Below are positions 1-8,538 of a DNA stretch of 15,769 nucleotides, one piece after another. The translations under genes and the position numbers were made by a program. Where the stretch lies: assembly GCA_029747585.1 (NCBI GenBank), contig JAPEVF010000869.1:1-15769 (forward strand), read 5' to 3'. The DNA is from Pleurotus djamor (lineage: Eukaryota > Basidiomycota > Agaricomycetes > Agaricales > Pleurotaceae). The first letter of the stretch is position 1, and the number at the start of each line of letters is the position of its first letter. Below the pieces are notes generated by a model, which did no database searches, was not told the DNA's origin, and saw only the letters and a program-made list of their open reading frames with translations.

Positions 1-2
1 CC

Positions 3-849
3 GCTGCCGTTTTCGCTGAATTGAACCGCGGGTCAGAGGTAACGAAAGGTTTGCGCAAAGTGGACAAGAGTGAGATGACACACAAGAACCCCGCGCTACG
101 AGCCAGTAGCGTCGTTCCTGCCTCCGCCGCTAGTCGTGTGTATCCCCTCTTTCTAATCTACGTTCTTCTTTTGACATTATATGTATGTGTAGCTCCGAAG
201 AAGCCAATCAAACCAGCGAAGCCGCAAGCCCTTGCTGGGAAGAAACCCCCAAAGTTCGAGATGGAGGCCGGAAAATGGGTTATTGTGAGGAAACATCTCT
301 TGCTCTCTACATCCTCCGTTTTGCGTGCTGACGTTGAGGCCTCAGGAATATCAAGAGAACAATAACAACTTGGTTGTTGAGGACGGTCAAATCAATCAGA
401 TAGTCAATATCTATAAATGCAATAGGTCAACCATCCAAATCAAAGGAAAGGTCAATGCTGTCACACTCGGTGCGTCTTTCATTATATCCTCCTCGTCGTC
501 GAATGAACCATCCCTCATCTTCACATTAGTCAACTGTGAGCGAACATCCGTCCTCGTCGAGTCCGTGGTCTCCAGTGTTTCCGTGACCAACTCCCCCTCT
601 TTCACAATACAAATCACCGGATCGGCGCCAACAATTCAAGTCGACTCTACGGTATCTGGGACTCTGTACCTGTCGAAAGATTGCCTTACTACTGAGATCA
701 CCACGGCCAAGTGCAGTGGTATCAACGTTAATTTGCCGGATCTCAATGCGGAGGATGGTGTATTTGAGGAACAAGCCATTCCGGAGATGCTGAAGAGCGT
801 TGTGAAGGATGGCAAGTTGGTGACTTCGGTGGTCGAGCATATCGGTTAA
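3..849 (+). CDS. CAP: Adenylyl cyclase-associated protein (CAP/Srv2), C-terminal part, 5' end outside window
   Basis: Partial gene. My model has four exons: 3-135, 193-284, 346-469 and 530-849 (TAA at 847-849), giving 222 residues. The first exon reads AAVFAELNRGSEVTKGLRKV and then MTHKNPALR, which is the actin-binding WH2 region of CAP. A Lys/Pro-rich linker (KKPIKPAKPQ, KKPPKFEMEAGKW) follows, then the CARP beta-helix domain with repeats such as NNNNLVVEDGQINQIVNIYKC and TIQIKGKVNAVTLVNC, ending in KLVTSVVEHIG. CAP proteins bind G-actin, recycle ADP-actin from cofilin and, through their N-terminus, bind adenylyl cyclase; the N-terminal helical-folded domain lies upstream of this window. The exon 3/4 junction is set by the family sequence (TL-VNCERTS), because the 60-nt intron there is in frame and has no stop. 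Intron 1 (57 nt) is also readable through. The family call is very secure; exon borders are nearly as secure. Confidence 0.95.
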
Positions 850-1033
850 GTGAGGCGTCCTGGGCTAAAACTGTTTTTCTTTCCCAATGTGTTCCCTACT
901 CGGACACCCCATACCTTTACACATATCTTGGATAATCGGATTCATGGAACGACCCTAAAGAGCGTTTCGCTCATACTGATGAAATCGACGGACAACGTCT
1001 CATCGTGACATCTGAACATCTCGGTTCGCACGG

Positions 1034-1049
1034 CTCGGTGACATCCGAG
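1034..1049. promoter_or_regulatory. CTCGG-N6-CCGAG dyad (Zn2Cys6-type site candidate)
   Basis: A perfect inverted repeat, CTCGG then TGACAT then CCGAG, lies about 138 bp upstream of the DUF6534 start codon. Two outward CGG triplets with a 6-bp spacer is the layout bound by Ppr1-like Zn2Cys6 factors in yeast. Assigning a factor here is inference. Confidence 0.35.
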
Positions 1050-1063
1050 AAGGCTTCCTTCTC
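1047..1063. repeat. Short inverted repeat GAGAAGG-ctt-CCTTCTC
   Basis: Seven-base perfect arms around a three-base loop, roughly 200 nt after the CAP stop and 124 nt before the next ATG. It overlaps the 3' half of the CGG dyad. It could be a hairpin in the CAP 3' UTR or a binding site; nothing in the sequence decides. Confidence 0.4.
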
Positions 1064-1186
1064 CATCTCCATCATCGCCAACCTGTTACATATGATGGCA
1101 GTTGGCCGTGTTCCCTTATATACGGTCATCCATTCATCCACTCGTCCCATCATCCCCCAACTCCCCCTCTATCTCTAACGACCACC

Positions 1187-3356
1187 ATGTCCTCCACAGC
1201 TCCGATTAGTCCAGAGGAGCTAGAGCGCACCTTCGGAGTATTCTTCGTGGGCTATGTAGCTGCAATGGTTGGCTACGGCTTTACGNTTTTTTCGTGAGTA
1301 TATCACTGTTCACAACCCGACAATCTCTGAGAGGACGGCCGCGTTAGAAACATATGTGTATTACTCTCGATACTCCAAGGACCATTGGGCGATCAAGTCT
1401 ACGGTGAGTGTGCTGGATAGCGAATGAGGAACTCTGACTAAATTTTCTTGATAGGTGGGGCTTTTATGGTACGGGTTTCCTAGCTTGAAGACCTTGAATA
1501 TCGCTCAGAATGGCTTCTTAGTTTGATAGACACCGCTGGATCAGCCTTGAGTGAGTCCTTTATTAGGAGTTTCCTAGCACCGTACTCAGACTTCCCTTGA
1601 TTAGTCTCCCAGGCGTAGGTCTACCCATCTGGCCCTCTGTCTCGGTCCTGACCAGTCTACAGATTGTACTATTATCTTGTAGACCTCTTTCCATATGTTG
1701 AGACGGGTCTTGTGGATGCTACGAGGTACGTCCGTCCTCCTCGCATCACCGCAACCTTCGCTGACAACCACACTCAGAACATTCACAGTGAGTTGGCTCC
1801 CCATTGACCTAGCGTACCCGCAACTCACATGGACAGGCCGAAATCGGACTAGCTGTTGTTGCGAAGTGGATTGTCCAGCTGTGCGTACATTCCGGCCACG
1901 ATGCATCGCTAATTTGTCCTCAATTTATCTCTATCAATATGCAGCTTCTATGCCTTCCGACTTTGGTCATGTGTGTATCTTCCTCATACAACCGCATCAA
2001 TCGGCTAATCCGCATTTTTAGTGATCAAGTCTCCCATTCTTCCTGGGATCATTGTGAATTTTACTCCTTCGAGACAGCGATTACCATAGACTAACTCGCA
2101 ACCCGTCAGGCTCTCCTCTCGACCGCTGCATTTGGTGAGTGCAAATTCCATCGAGTCTAAGACACAACAAGAGACTTATATTGCATCCCAGGACTCGGAT
2201 TAGGTATGTTGACATAGTTCCTACGAGCCTTTCACCCAAATATAACGTGAATTCAATGAAGATATGACCGCCGAACTGTAGGTTCTCACCTCTCACCTCT
2301 GCTCTTCCCATCATTTATTTCTAATTCAGGGTCAAGAATACGTCTCTCGCCCACTTGGCCGAGACAGGACCGAAGGTCAGTGTGCTTCTACTATGGGGAT
2401 TCATCGCGGGGCTGAGCTCGTCGAAAAGACTGTCGTTGCTATATCTCAGGCGTTCACCTTCGCGTCTGGCCTATTGACTTTCCTCGCCCTTTGTTTCTAC
2501 CTCAGACCAGCTCAGACCCCGAGTGTCAAGCCGTGAGTATATCATTGCTCATGTGTATTGTCCTCTTTGTTCTAATTTTGTTCACCATCAGGATTGAGGG
2601 ATGGTTCGACAAGCTAGTTGCCTACACCATCACTCGTGGGTCCAGCGCGACTCTGATCCAACTGGGCTTCTTCATCACGGTAGGCATGCGCTGCTCGTCT
2701 CACTTCGCCTCTGATCAACCCCCGTTGACAGTTCCTCATCGCCCCTGATCATTTATACTGGATTCCATTCCACTTTGTTGCCAGTAAACGTCAGTGCATC
2801 TGATTAAATTCGAATGATCCTGTTGCTGACCCACAGCAGTCTTCATCAACAGCCTCTTCACCATGTAAACAAGGCAACCTTCTGCACTCCGCTGGTCTGA
2901 TTCTGACAACCTTCATTTATAGGCTGAATTGTCGCGTCGTGCACCGTGGACAAGGCTACAACGAAGAGGACGTGATCGAGTCCAAGAAGTCATCGGCTTT
3001 CTCTGGTTCCACTCCTGCTAGAAGTGCAACAGGGGTGCGGTTCAACGTCGTTGATACCAAGGTTTGAACACGCCTGTGATTCCTATGGATCTGTACTGAT
3101 CTATTCGGCTAGCTCTCCACCATCAACATCGAAGTCTCTCGCACTGTTGAACAAACTGATGGTGACAAGCCCTATGACCTTGATAATGTGAGTCTTCTTC
3201 ATCAAACAACCTTCGTCAGCACTCACACAGCGTCCCCTTTAGAATTCGGTCAACGAGGAACCAGTAAGTCTTGGCTCGATTCCTCTTCCGACTTGTGACT
3301 CAAACTTTTCGATACAGGCTGCGAAGACCGAGAAAGCCGAGCTCACCACCGTTTGA
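1187..3356 (+). CDS. DUF6534-type multi-pass membrane protein (22 exons)
   Basis: Exons by hand: 1187-1293, 1348-1403, 1455-1468, 1522-1550, 1605-1614, 1663-1725, 1778-1787, 1837-1880, 1945-1970, 2022-2053, 2110-2134, 2192-2203, 2262-2277, 2330-2375, 2450-2532, 2592-2679, 2732-2789, 2840-2864, 2923-3061, 3113-3187, 3243-3263, 3318-3356. Dropping the N at 1286 gives exactly 339 codons (338 aa). The N-terminal two-thirds is a run of hydrophobic helices (TFGVFFVGYVAAMVGYGFTF, LYYYLVDLFPYVETGL, AEIGLAVVAKWIVQLFYAFR). About residues 164-252 look like the basidiomycete DUF6534 module (FDKLVAYTITRGSSATLIQL, YWIPFHFVASKLFINSL). A polar tail of about 85 residues follows and is probably cytosolic. These proteins are abundant in agaricomycetes; their function is unknown. 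Introns are 53% of the gene. Intron 17 ends in a tandem acceptor (acagcag). The family call rests on recalled sequence pattern; microexon borders are supported by phase and hydrophobic continuity. Confidence 0.85.
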
Positions 3357-3497
3357 AGAGCTATTCATCAGCACTTGTAGCCAGCCATTCTCACCATCGT
3401 CTGTACTAACATTTTGTTATCGTTCTTACATCGCTTTCGACTTCACGGTATAATATTTATAATGGNAAAAACGACCTGGACTTGACACAGTGCTCGA
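3357..3497. other. Convergent 3' intergenic region
   Basis: These 141 bp separate the stop codons of two convergent genes and must hold both 3' UTR ends. An AT-rich patch (TATAATATTTATAATGG, about 3449-3465) is the only composition signal. A single N at 3466 precedes an A run. I see no coding potential. Confidence 0.6.
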
Positions 3498-5783
3498 TCA
3501 ACAGAGGTGTATCTGTGCGATGCTGGGATCATGATCGCTAGGTCTCGCAGTGACCGTTGTCGCCGCAGCCCAACTGTTGACATGAACGTGCTCCACTCTC
3601 GCACCACGGCGTTTCAGCGCATCCGAGAGGAATATGTGGTCGAGTTCTTGGGAGTTTTGATCAAATAGGAACGTGTAGCGTTCCACAGGATCGGTGCCCG
3701 CGATGTCGTCGATGTCTGTGAGGATTCCTTTGAAAGATTTGTATGCTGAAGTGGCCTGAGAGAACTCGTTGAAGTCACCGGCAACCACGATGTTCGCGTT
3801 CTTCTGAGCGGCCAACAAGGAGCTGACAAAGGACTGAAGAGAATCATTCAATCGCATCAAAAGCGGATGTGAATTGGAGATATGGACGTTACTTACGGCA
3901 ACTGTTTCTATCTGACTGGTTCGTTGGTCAATACCGAGATTGACTGGAGGACGAGCGTTTCCTTGTGTTGAGGTGCTTCCACTTTTTGATGTCAGATGAA
4001 GATTAATAGTAAACAACCGATGACCAGACGGGGTCTCCCATGCAGCTACCAAAGGTTTGCGAGAATCAATCCATGCTGCGCTCGTTGGATCAATGCGCCC
4101 CGGGTTGAAGCTTCGAAGATATCAGGGGTTGAAGACCTAGAATGATCAAGCAAGATATTACGGACCTGAAGGTTGGCTTTCCACTGGCGTCCAGAATTAC
4201 ACTCGTTGCATCGAGGGATCCTCCTGCAGGAGATCCAGGGACCAACTTGAGCTTGCTGGGGTTGAAACTAAACGCAAATATATTACAAGGAACCTCATTT
4301 TTGATTGATTGAGAAGACTTACAGGTATGCTTGACGAATATTGCCACCAGGTTCACCACCGTCTTGGTTGTTGACTGGAACAATCTCGAGAGACTGGTAT
4401 TGTACCCCGTTCATTGCGGAAATTGCTGTAGTTAGAGTCGAGAGTGTGAGATTCGCAGTGACGGTTCCATCATCGGTGTTTCCGTTGTTGTCCTGGACTT
4501 CCTGAAGGAAAATGATATCGGGGGATCCGAGGAACTTGGTTAGATGGACGGAGATTCCATTGGTCTGAGTCGGCGATCGAGGAGTGAAGTTATCTATCTA
4601 AGGCAATTGTAAGTATCAAGGAACGATGAGCATGGATTGGAAGAGAGGGAGCATACATTGTACTGCCCAACTGTGAGAAGGCAAGAATCAACAGACGTCG
4701 TTGCGATCGTAGTAACAGGGACCTCTGGACCGGGTGTGCTGATTATGGTTGGGGCTGTTAGAGGCAGGATGAAGAAGAACCCGAATCTTTTGCGGATTGA
4801 TGTGGTCAATGTCCAACCACTACATGATGACGAGTTGGTATGGGCTTACTGGTATACGACCACCCCAGTGACGTCTGAGAAACCTACACCAACGAAGGTG
4901 TTTGGATTCCTGGTGCCATCCAAGGGCTGGCCAATGAGGATAGCCTCGGGATTCGCGTCTGGACGACCATCTGGGCCTGTATGATGTTGCAATCAGCTCC
5001 CACATAACGTACATCTAGTAAATGCAAATGCTCTCACCAGTAGTTATAGTTATACCTCCCCGACTATTGACTCCAGTGGTCGGCCAATCCCCCCGAGCCC
5101 GGAATTCGCGATGGCTATTTAGGAACCCAAGGGCGACGGGTTTAGGCACAGTGACGAGCTGGCCTTCGAGACTTTCCCAGAAGTCCATACCAAACTTATC
5201 TGGATGCAGCGTCGCATCTAAGGTATCAATCAAACTGCTATTATTAGGCACCGCGAGGAAACCATCTTTCCCCTTATCCTCGGCTGAAAGTTGCTGCGTA
5301 GGCGGACTTCTGTCCTTTCCCAGAATCAATGGTGTGACTGGGTTGTTGTGGGAAAATACCACGATGTTGGTTGGGAAGTTGATTTCGGTGGTGCTGAGGT
5401 CGTTGGGTGCTGTGGAGGAGCGGAATTCTGCGACGCGGCCGGAGACAGATATAAAATCCCCTACAGCGACTTGGGCGGTGATAGTATCGTTTGTTGTGAA
5501 GACATTGATGCCATGAGAAATGCGGATGTTCTTGACTGGCTCTCCGGCGATCCAGAATCCATTGGGTCCCTATACGCAGGACGAGTCTCAGTAATGAGCA
5601 CCCTCACGGTCCCAGGCGAGACTGCGTACGTACTTTAGCGGTGACTACGCCGGTTAGGTTGTTTACGGTTTGCCCGACAAAGGGTGACACAAAGGTAGAG
5701 CCCTGGATATCAGTAACGGTTATCGAGAAAGAGGCGGGGGCCAGTAGCAGCAATGCTACAGGCAAAGCCAAGGTGCGTCGCAT
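3498..5783 (-). CDS. Secreted endonuclease/exonuclease/phosphatase-family nuclease (ExeM/NucH-like architecture)
   Basis: Eight exons on the minus strand: 5783-5634, 5569-5038, 4976-4850, 4786-4657, 4597-4323, 4267-4166, 4110-3897, 3833-3498, giving 621 aa. The start MRRTLALPVALLLLAPASFS is a clear signal peptide, so ATG 5783 is preferred over an in-frame upstream GTG. Residues about 20-250 are beta-rich (VGQTVNNLTGVVTAK, VAVGDFISVSGRVAEF), like the OB-type module that precedes the catalytic domain in bacterial extracellular nucleases. Residues about 305-621 are the catalytic domain: QYN (311-313), FLQEVQDN with Glu346, NLHL (475-478), GDFNEF with Asp530 and Asn532, LDH (574-576) and SDHDP with His611. 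All metal and catalytic positions expected for this DNase I-like fold are present. It probably degrades extracellular DNA or RNA; preferred substrate cannot be read from the sequence. Intron 7 (63 nt, 3834-3896) is in frame without a stop and is removed because ETVA-SFVSSLL matches the family. Confidence 0.9.
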
Positions 5784-5844
5784 ACTGAGGCCGAGAAAGT
5801 CCTGGAACGATGACACTCGTTCGAAAGCATGTTGCAGTTACCTT

Positions 5845-5852
5845 TATTTATA
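5845..5852 (-). promoter_or_regulatory. TATA box of the secreted nuclease
   Basis: Minus-strand TATAAATA, 62-69 bp upstream of the ATG at 5783, the usual spacing for a fungal core promoter. Confidence 0.55.
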
Positions 5853-5917
5853 TGCACTCGGTAAAGAACTGTCAAGTGCAGGTGGTATGGTGCAAGCATG
5901 AGAATTTTGTGGGCGAA

Positions 5918-5939
5918 ACATATCCAGAGAAGGATATGT
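5918..5939. repeat. Perfect inverted repeat ACATATCC-N6-GGATATGT
   Basis: Eight-base perfect arms with a six-base spacer (AGAGAA), about 135 bp upstream of the nuclease start and beyond its TATA box. The position suits an upstream binding site for a dimeric factor; no factor can be named. Confidence 0.45.
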
Positions 5940-6127
5940 CGTTTACAGGCACAAGCCACAGAAGTGGTAAGTGGTAGTGATCATGTCGAGGTCTTCCTGC
6001 CAATTGAGTTCAACCCAACGTGCGCTACGTGACTGGTCGTCGACTCATCGACAGTACTAGGTTTAGAGTCGGGAAAGGATAGAGCATGGTGGGTTCCACG
6101 CTCAAAAATCATCTCGTCCTAAGCGAT

Positions 6128-6150
6128 CGGGTTGGACATTGTGTAACCCG
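6128..6150. repeat. Inverted repeat CGGGTT-N11-AACCCG
   Basis: Six-base perfect arms with an 11-base loop, in the 3' flank of the desaturase. It could form a weak RNA hairpin near the transcript end. Chance occurrence is possible. Confidence 0.3.
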
Positions 6151-6250
6151 GGGCACGATCTGCGTGTGTAGACAAAGCGTGGATTCTAATGCATTTCCAA
6201 AAGCGTAAGTTATCGACAAGATAGCGTGTATCTAAGAAAAGATCCCTCAT

Positions 6251-8009
6251 CTAAAGCTTAGTATCAACCTCAACACCCGAGTCAGAAGCAGTGGCATCGC
6301 TAGTGTAGATAGGACGAGCAGCAGCGAGACCGCGAGCATTCTTGTAGAAGACAACGTTTCCATCGTCTTCGACGAACTAGAGTAAGAGTTGAGTGAGTGC
6401 GTTAGATGAGCAAGAAAAGATGCGCACCTTGCACTCCTTGAACACACGGTACACTTCACCCCATCCGGCAGGCGCACCTTGGAGCTCAATGCCAGCTTGT
6501 GCGAGACGGCGACGGAGAGCATCTGTGGCTTCCCAGCTAAGACAGGCAGTCAGTAAGAACGATCTCTGGAAAAGATAGGGCGACCTACGCATTGTAATGG
6601 GGGATCTTGCTAGAAACGTGGTGGAGGACGTGAGTCTCAGAGATACCGTGCGTAGCATGGGCACCAATCCATCCCATGATGCTGCCACAGCCACCAAGAA
6701 GGTTGCGGTCAAGAGTAGCGAGAGCACCACGGGGGAAAGTGAATTCGGGAGCACGGTAGTGAGGAAGAAGAGGGTCGGTGTGTTGGAGGAAGGTGATCAA
6801 GACGAGCCAGTGGTTGACCCTACGGATGGGTGTCTTTAGTACCGCTAAAAGGAAAGCAAGCTGTACGACATACCAAAGGTACGTAGCAAGGTAGAGGCGG
6901 AATACTTCGAAGAAACCCCTGAAGTAGATCCATGTCGCGATTCCAGCCAACCAGAAGAAGATACCAGTATCCGAAAGGACAATCTGGTTATGTTGATCGG
7001 GTCTGAACATAACGGCGGTGGGAGTGAAGTCTGTTTTGGATATTGAGATACGAAAGCTCAACATAGTGAGGAAAAGACATACGGTTGGTGCCCTTGGGAT
7101 ACCTGGTCTGACCAGACGCGTTCCTGATGAGGTACGATGGCCATCCAGCGAGCTTGAGGATCAAGAGGTCAGCAAAGCCTATCTTCCCAGCGTAGGATAA
7201 CCTACCAAGTAGCTTCCAGCACCGAACATAGCACCGATGGGGGAGTCACCCAAAGCATCCCAGAGTTCTCTCATGACTTCCTCCGTGACGCGGGAACCAA
7301 GTTTATTCTCTCCATCGGGATTGAAGGCAGGCAAGCCACGTTCCGAGCGAGTACGGGGAACGAAGACCTGGTCTTGTGTCATATGTGCGGTCGAAGCATG
7401 GTGCTTTGCGTGAGTAATGCGCCAGGAGTGGTAAGGAACACCCAGACTATTATTGTACCCCGGTCAGACCATGATCATGTGACCTCTGAAACAAAGGCGA
7501 TCGAACGAGAAACACGTACGCGGAATGGAGCACCCAACCAACAGCGTTATTAATCGTCTTGGATTCCGAGAATGCTTGATGGCCACATTCATGGGCGACC
7601 ACCCAGAGTCCTGTCGCGAACAGTCCAGTCCAGAAACTGTACAGAGCCCATAGTGAGAATCGAGCCAAAGGGTAGAGCGCAGGATGGGGTAGTTGGATGT
7701 GCTCAGGCGAAATGAGGGGGTCGAGGTAGGTGGTGGCTTTGTAGATGCCTGCGATGACAATCACATCCCAGACGCTGTCCGACAAGTGAGCTCGTGATTA
7801 GCACGGATTTAACCAGAACGCCTCACATATACAACGACGACCTAAATGCGGATCGCTTGAAGCAATGCTCCCTTGAAGATGTTCAACTCGTATATTCCTC
7901 TGAAAATACACAAGGAAACTCACGGAATGGCACTGAGCAGATCCTTGACCGTGAGGTCGGGCACTATCACGCCCTTTTGCTCTACAACAACTTCGCGTCC
8001 TGAAGGCAT
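6251..8009 (-). CDS. FAD2: Delta-12 fatty acid desaturase (oleate to linoleate)
   Basis: Nine exons on the minus strand: 8009-7924, 7871-7827, 7774-7520, 7446-7206, 7152-7083, 7030-6874, 6819-6589, 6536-6428, 6376-6251, giving 439 aa, normal for fungal delta-12 desaturases. The three di-iron histidine boxes are intact: HECGH (105-109), HAKHH (141-145) and HVLHH (348-352). Hydrophobic segments surround box 1 (FWTGLFATGLWVVA) and lie before box 3 (GIFFWLAGIATWIYF, VNHWLVLITFL). The enzyme acts in the ER membrane, inserting the second double bond into oleoyl chains with cytochrome b5 as electron donor. The call of delta-12 over omega-3 or bifunctional rests on HECGHQAFS and the overall pattern, since the families are close. 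Intron 6 (6820-6873, 54 nt) can be read through in frame and would add about 18 hydrophobic residues; it is removed because LATYLW-VNHWLVLITFL fits the family. The symbol is a family-level name. Confidence 0.92.
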
Positions 8010-8538
8010 TTCGGACAGCTCTAAGGGTATCTTCCTTCGTCTATAGAAAGAGAGACCACGACAAGAGGACAAGGAGAAAGGGAGGAAGAGAAAAAGGTTG
8101 GCAGCTTCCTCAAAGCGAAAAAGACGTTTTATGGGGGCAATGGAAGCGCCGGCTGATGCCGGTGTCCCAAAATTTTTGATTTGGGGAAAGGGCGAGACAA
8201 ACACTCAAAGTTACATACACCTCCGAATAACAACCAGTGCCTCACAAAAAANTGGCCACGACGGTGACACCACTTTTCCGACTCGGTCATAAATACTCGC
8301 CAGCGTGTCCTCACGGCATAAAATCAGTTTCCCAGAAGCCCATGGCCCTTGCGACGCCTCATAGAGTGGGCAGCGAGACGAGGTCTGGTAACCTCTGGAC
8401 ACCGTAAATGGTACGCCGAATGGGTATAGAAACGGACTTGAAATGTCAAAAGTGCCGAGGAATAAGCCAATGATATGATTTGAATTAGATACACACAAGT
8501 ACGCTTGGAAAACACTCAAAAACTTCATCTCAGACTCT
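8010..8538. other. Intergenic region: desaturase promoter/leader and CK1 3' flank
   Basis: This 529-bp gap lies between two minus-strand genes. On the desaturase coding strand, a pyrimidine-rich tract (complement of 8045-8096) sits 35-90 nt upstream of the ATG and ends in CTATAG, which looks like a 3' splice site. A GTATGT donor-like motif lies at 8218, so a leader intron of about 178 nt (8041-8218) is possible. A CATAAAA element lies near 8126-8133. A CCGGC-TGAT-GCCGG dyad is listed separately. The N at 8252 touches an A run. I see nothing coding. Confidence 0.5.
8149..8162. promoter_or_regulatory. CCGGC-TGAT-GCCGG dyad (contains CGG-N6-CCG)
   Basis: Five-base perfect arms around TGAT. The two CGG triplets face outward with a 6-bp spacer, the same layout as the dyad at 1034-1049. 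It lies about 140-150 bp upstream of the desaturase ATG. If the leader intron suggested for this gene is real, the site would fall inside it. Confidence 0.35.

Larger units (their letters stand above)
850..1186. other. Intergenic region: CAP 3' flank and DUF6534 promoter
   Basis: This 337-bp tandem intergenic stretch must hold the CAP 3' UTR and the promoter of the next gene. A TATA-like TTATATAC lies at 1116-1123, about 65 bp upstream of the ATG at 1187. It is followed by a C/T-rich leader, usual for basidiomycete 5' UTRs, and a good start context (CCACCATGT). Two dyads (1034-1049 and 1047-1063) are listed separately. I see no gene in it. Confidence 0.6.
5784..6250. other. Intergenic region: nuclease promoter and desaturase 3' flank
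   Basis: This 467-bp stretch lies between two minus-strand genes. The half nearest 5784 is the nuclease promoter, with a TATA box and an inverted repeat listed separately. The half nearest 6250 should contain the desaturase 3' UTR. A second inverted repeat, CGGGTT-N11-AACCCG (6128-6150), lies about 100 nt beyond the desaturase stop. The short open frames here have no recognisable protein pattern. Confidence 0.6.

Noticed and set aside
526..840. Minus-strand open frame of 104 codons across the CAP 3' exon
   Set aside because: It lies opposite a securely identified CARP-domain exon and has no recognisable protein pattern, so it is an antisense shadow.
1021..1060. tRNA-like B-box sequences (GGTTCG at about 1023, GTTCAA at about 6009)
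   Set aside because: No matching A box or cloverleaf arms could be found at the required distances.
5784..5816. Extended N-terminus for the secreted nuclease from an in-frame GTG at 5816
   Set aside because: The ATG at 5783 starts a clean signal peptide. The upstream codons would bury it, and GTG starts are not expected in fungi.
7018..7200. Plus-strand open frame of 60 codons inside the desaturase
   Set aside because: It is antisense to desaturase exons and introns with intact family motifs, and its sequence has no known pattern.
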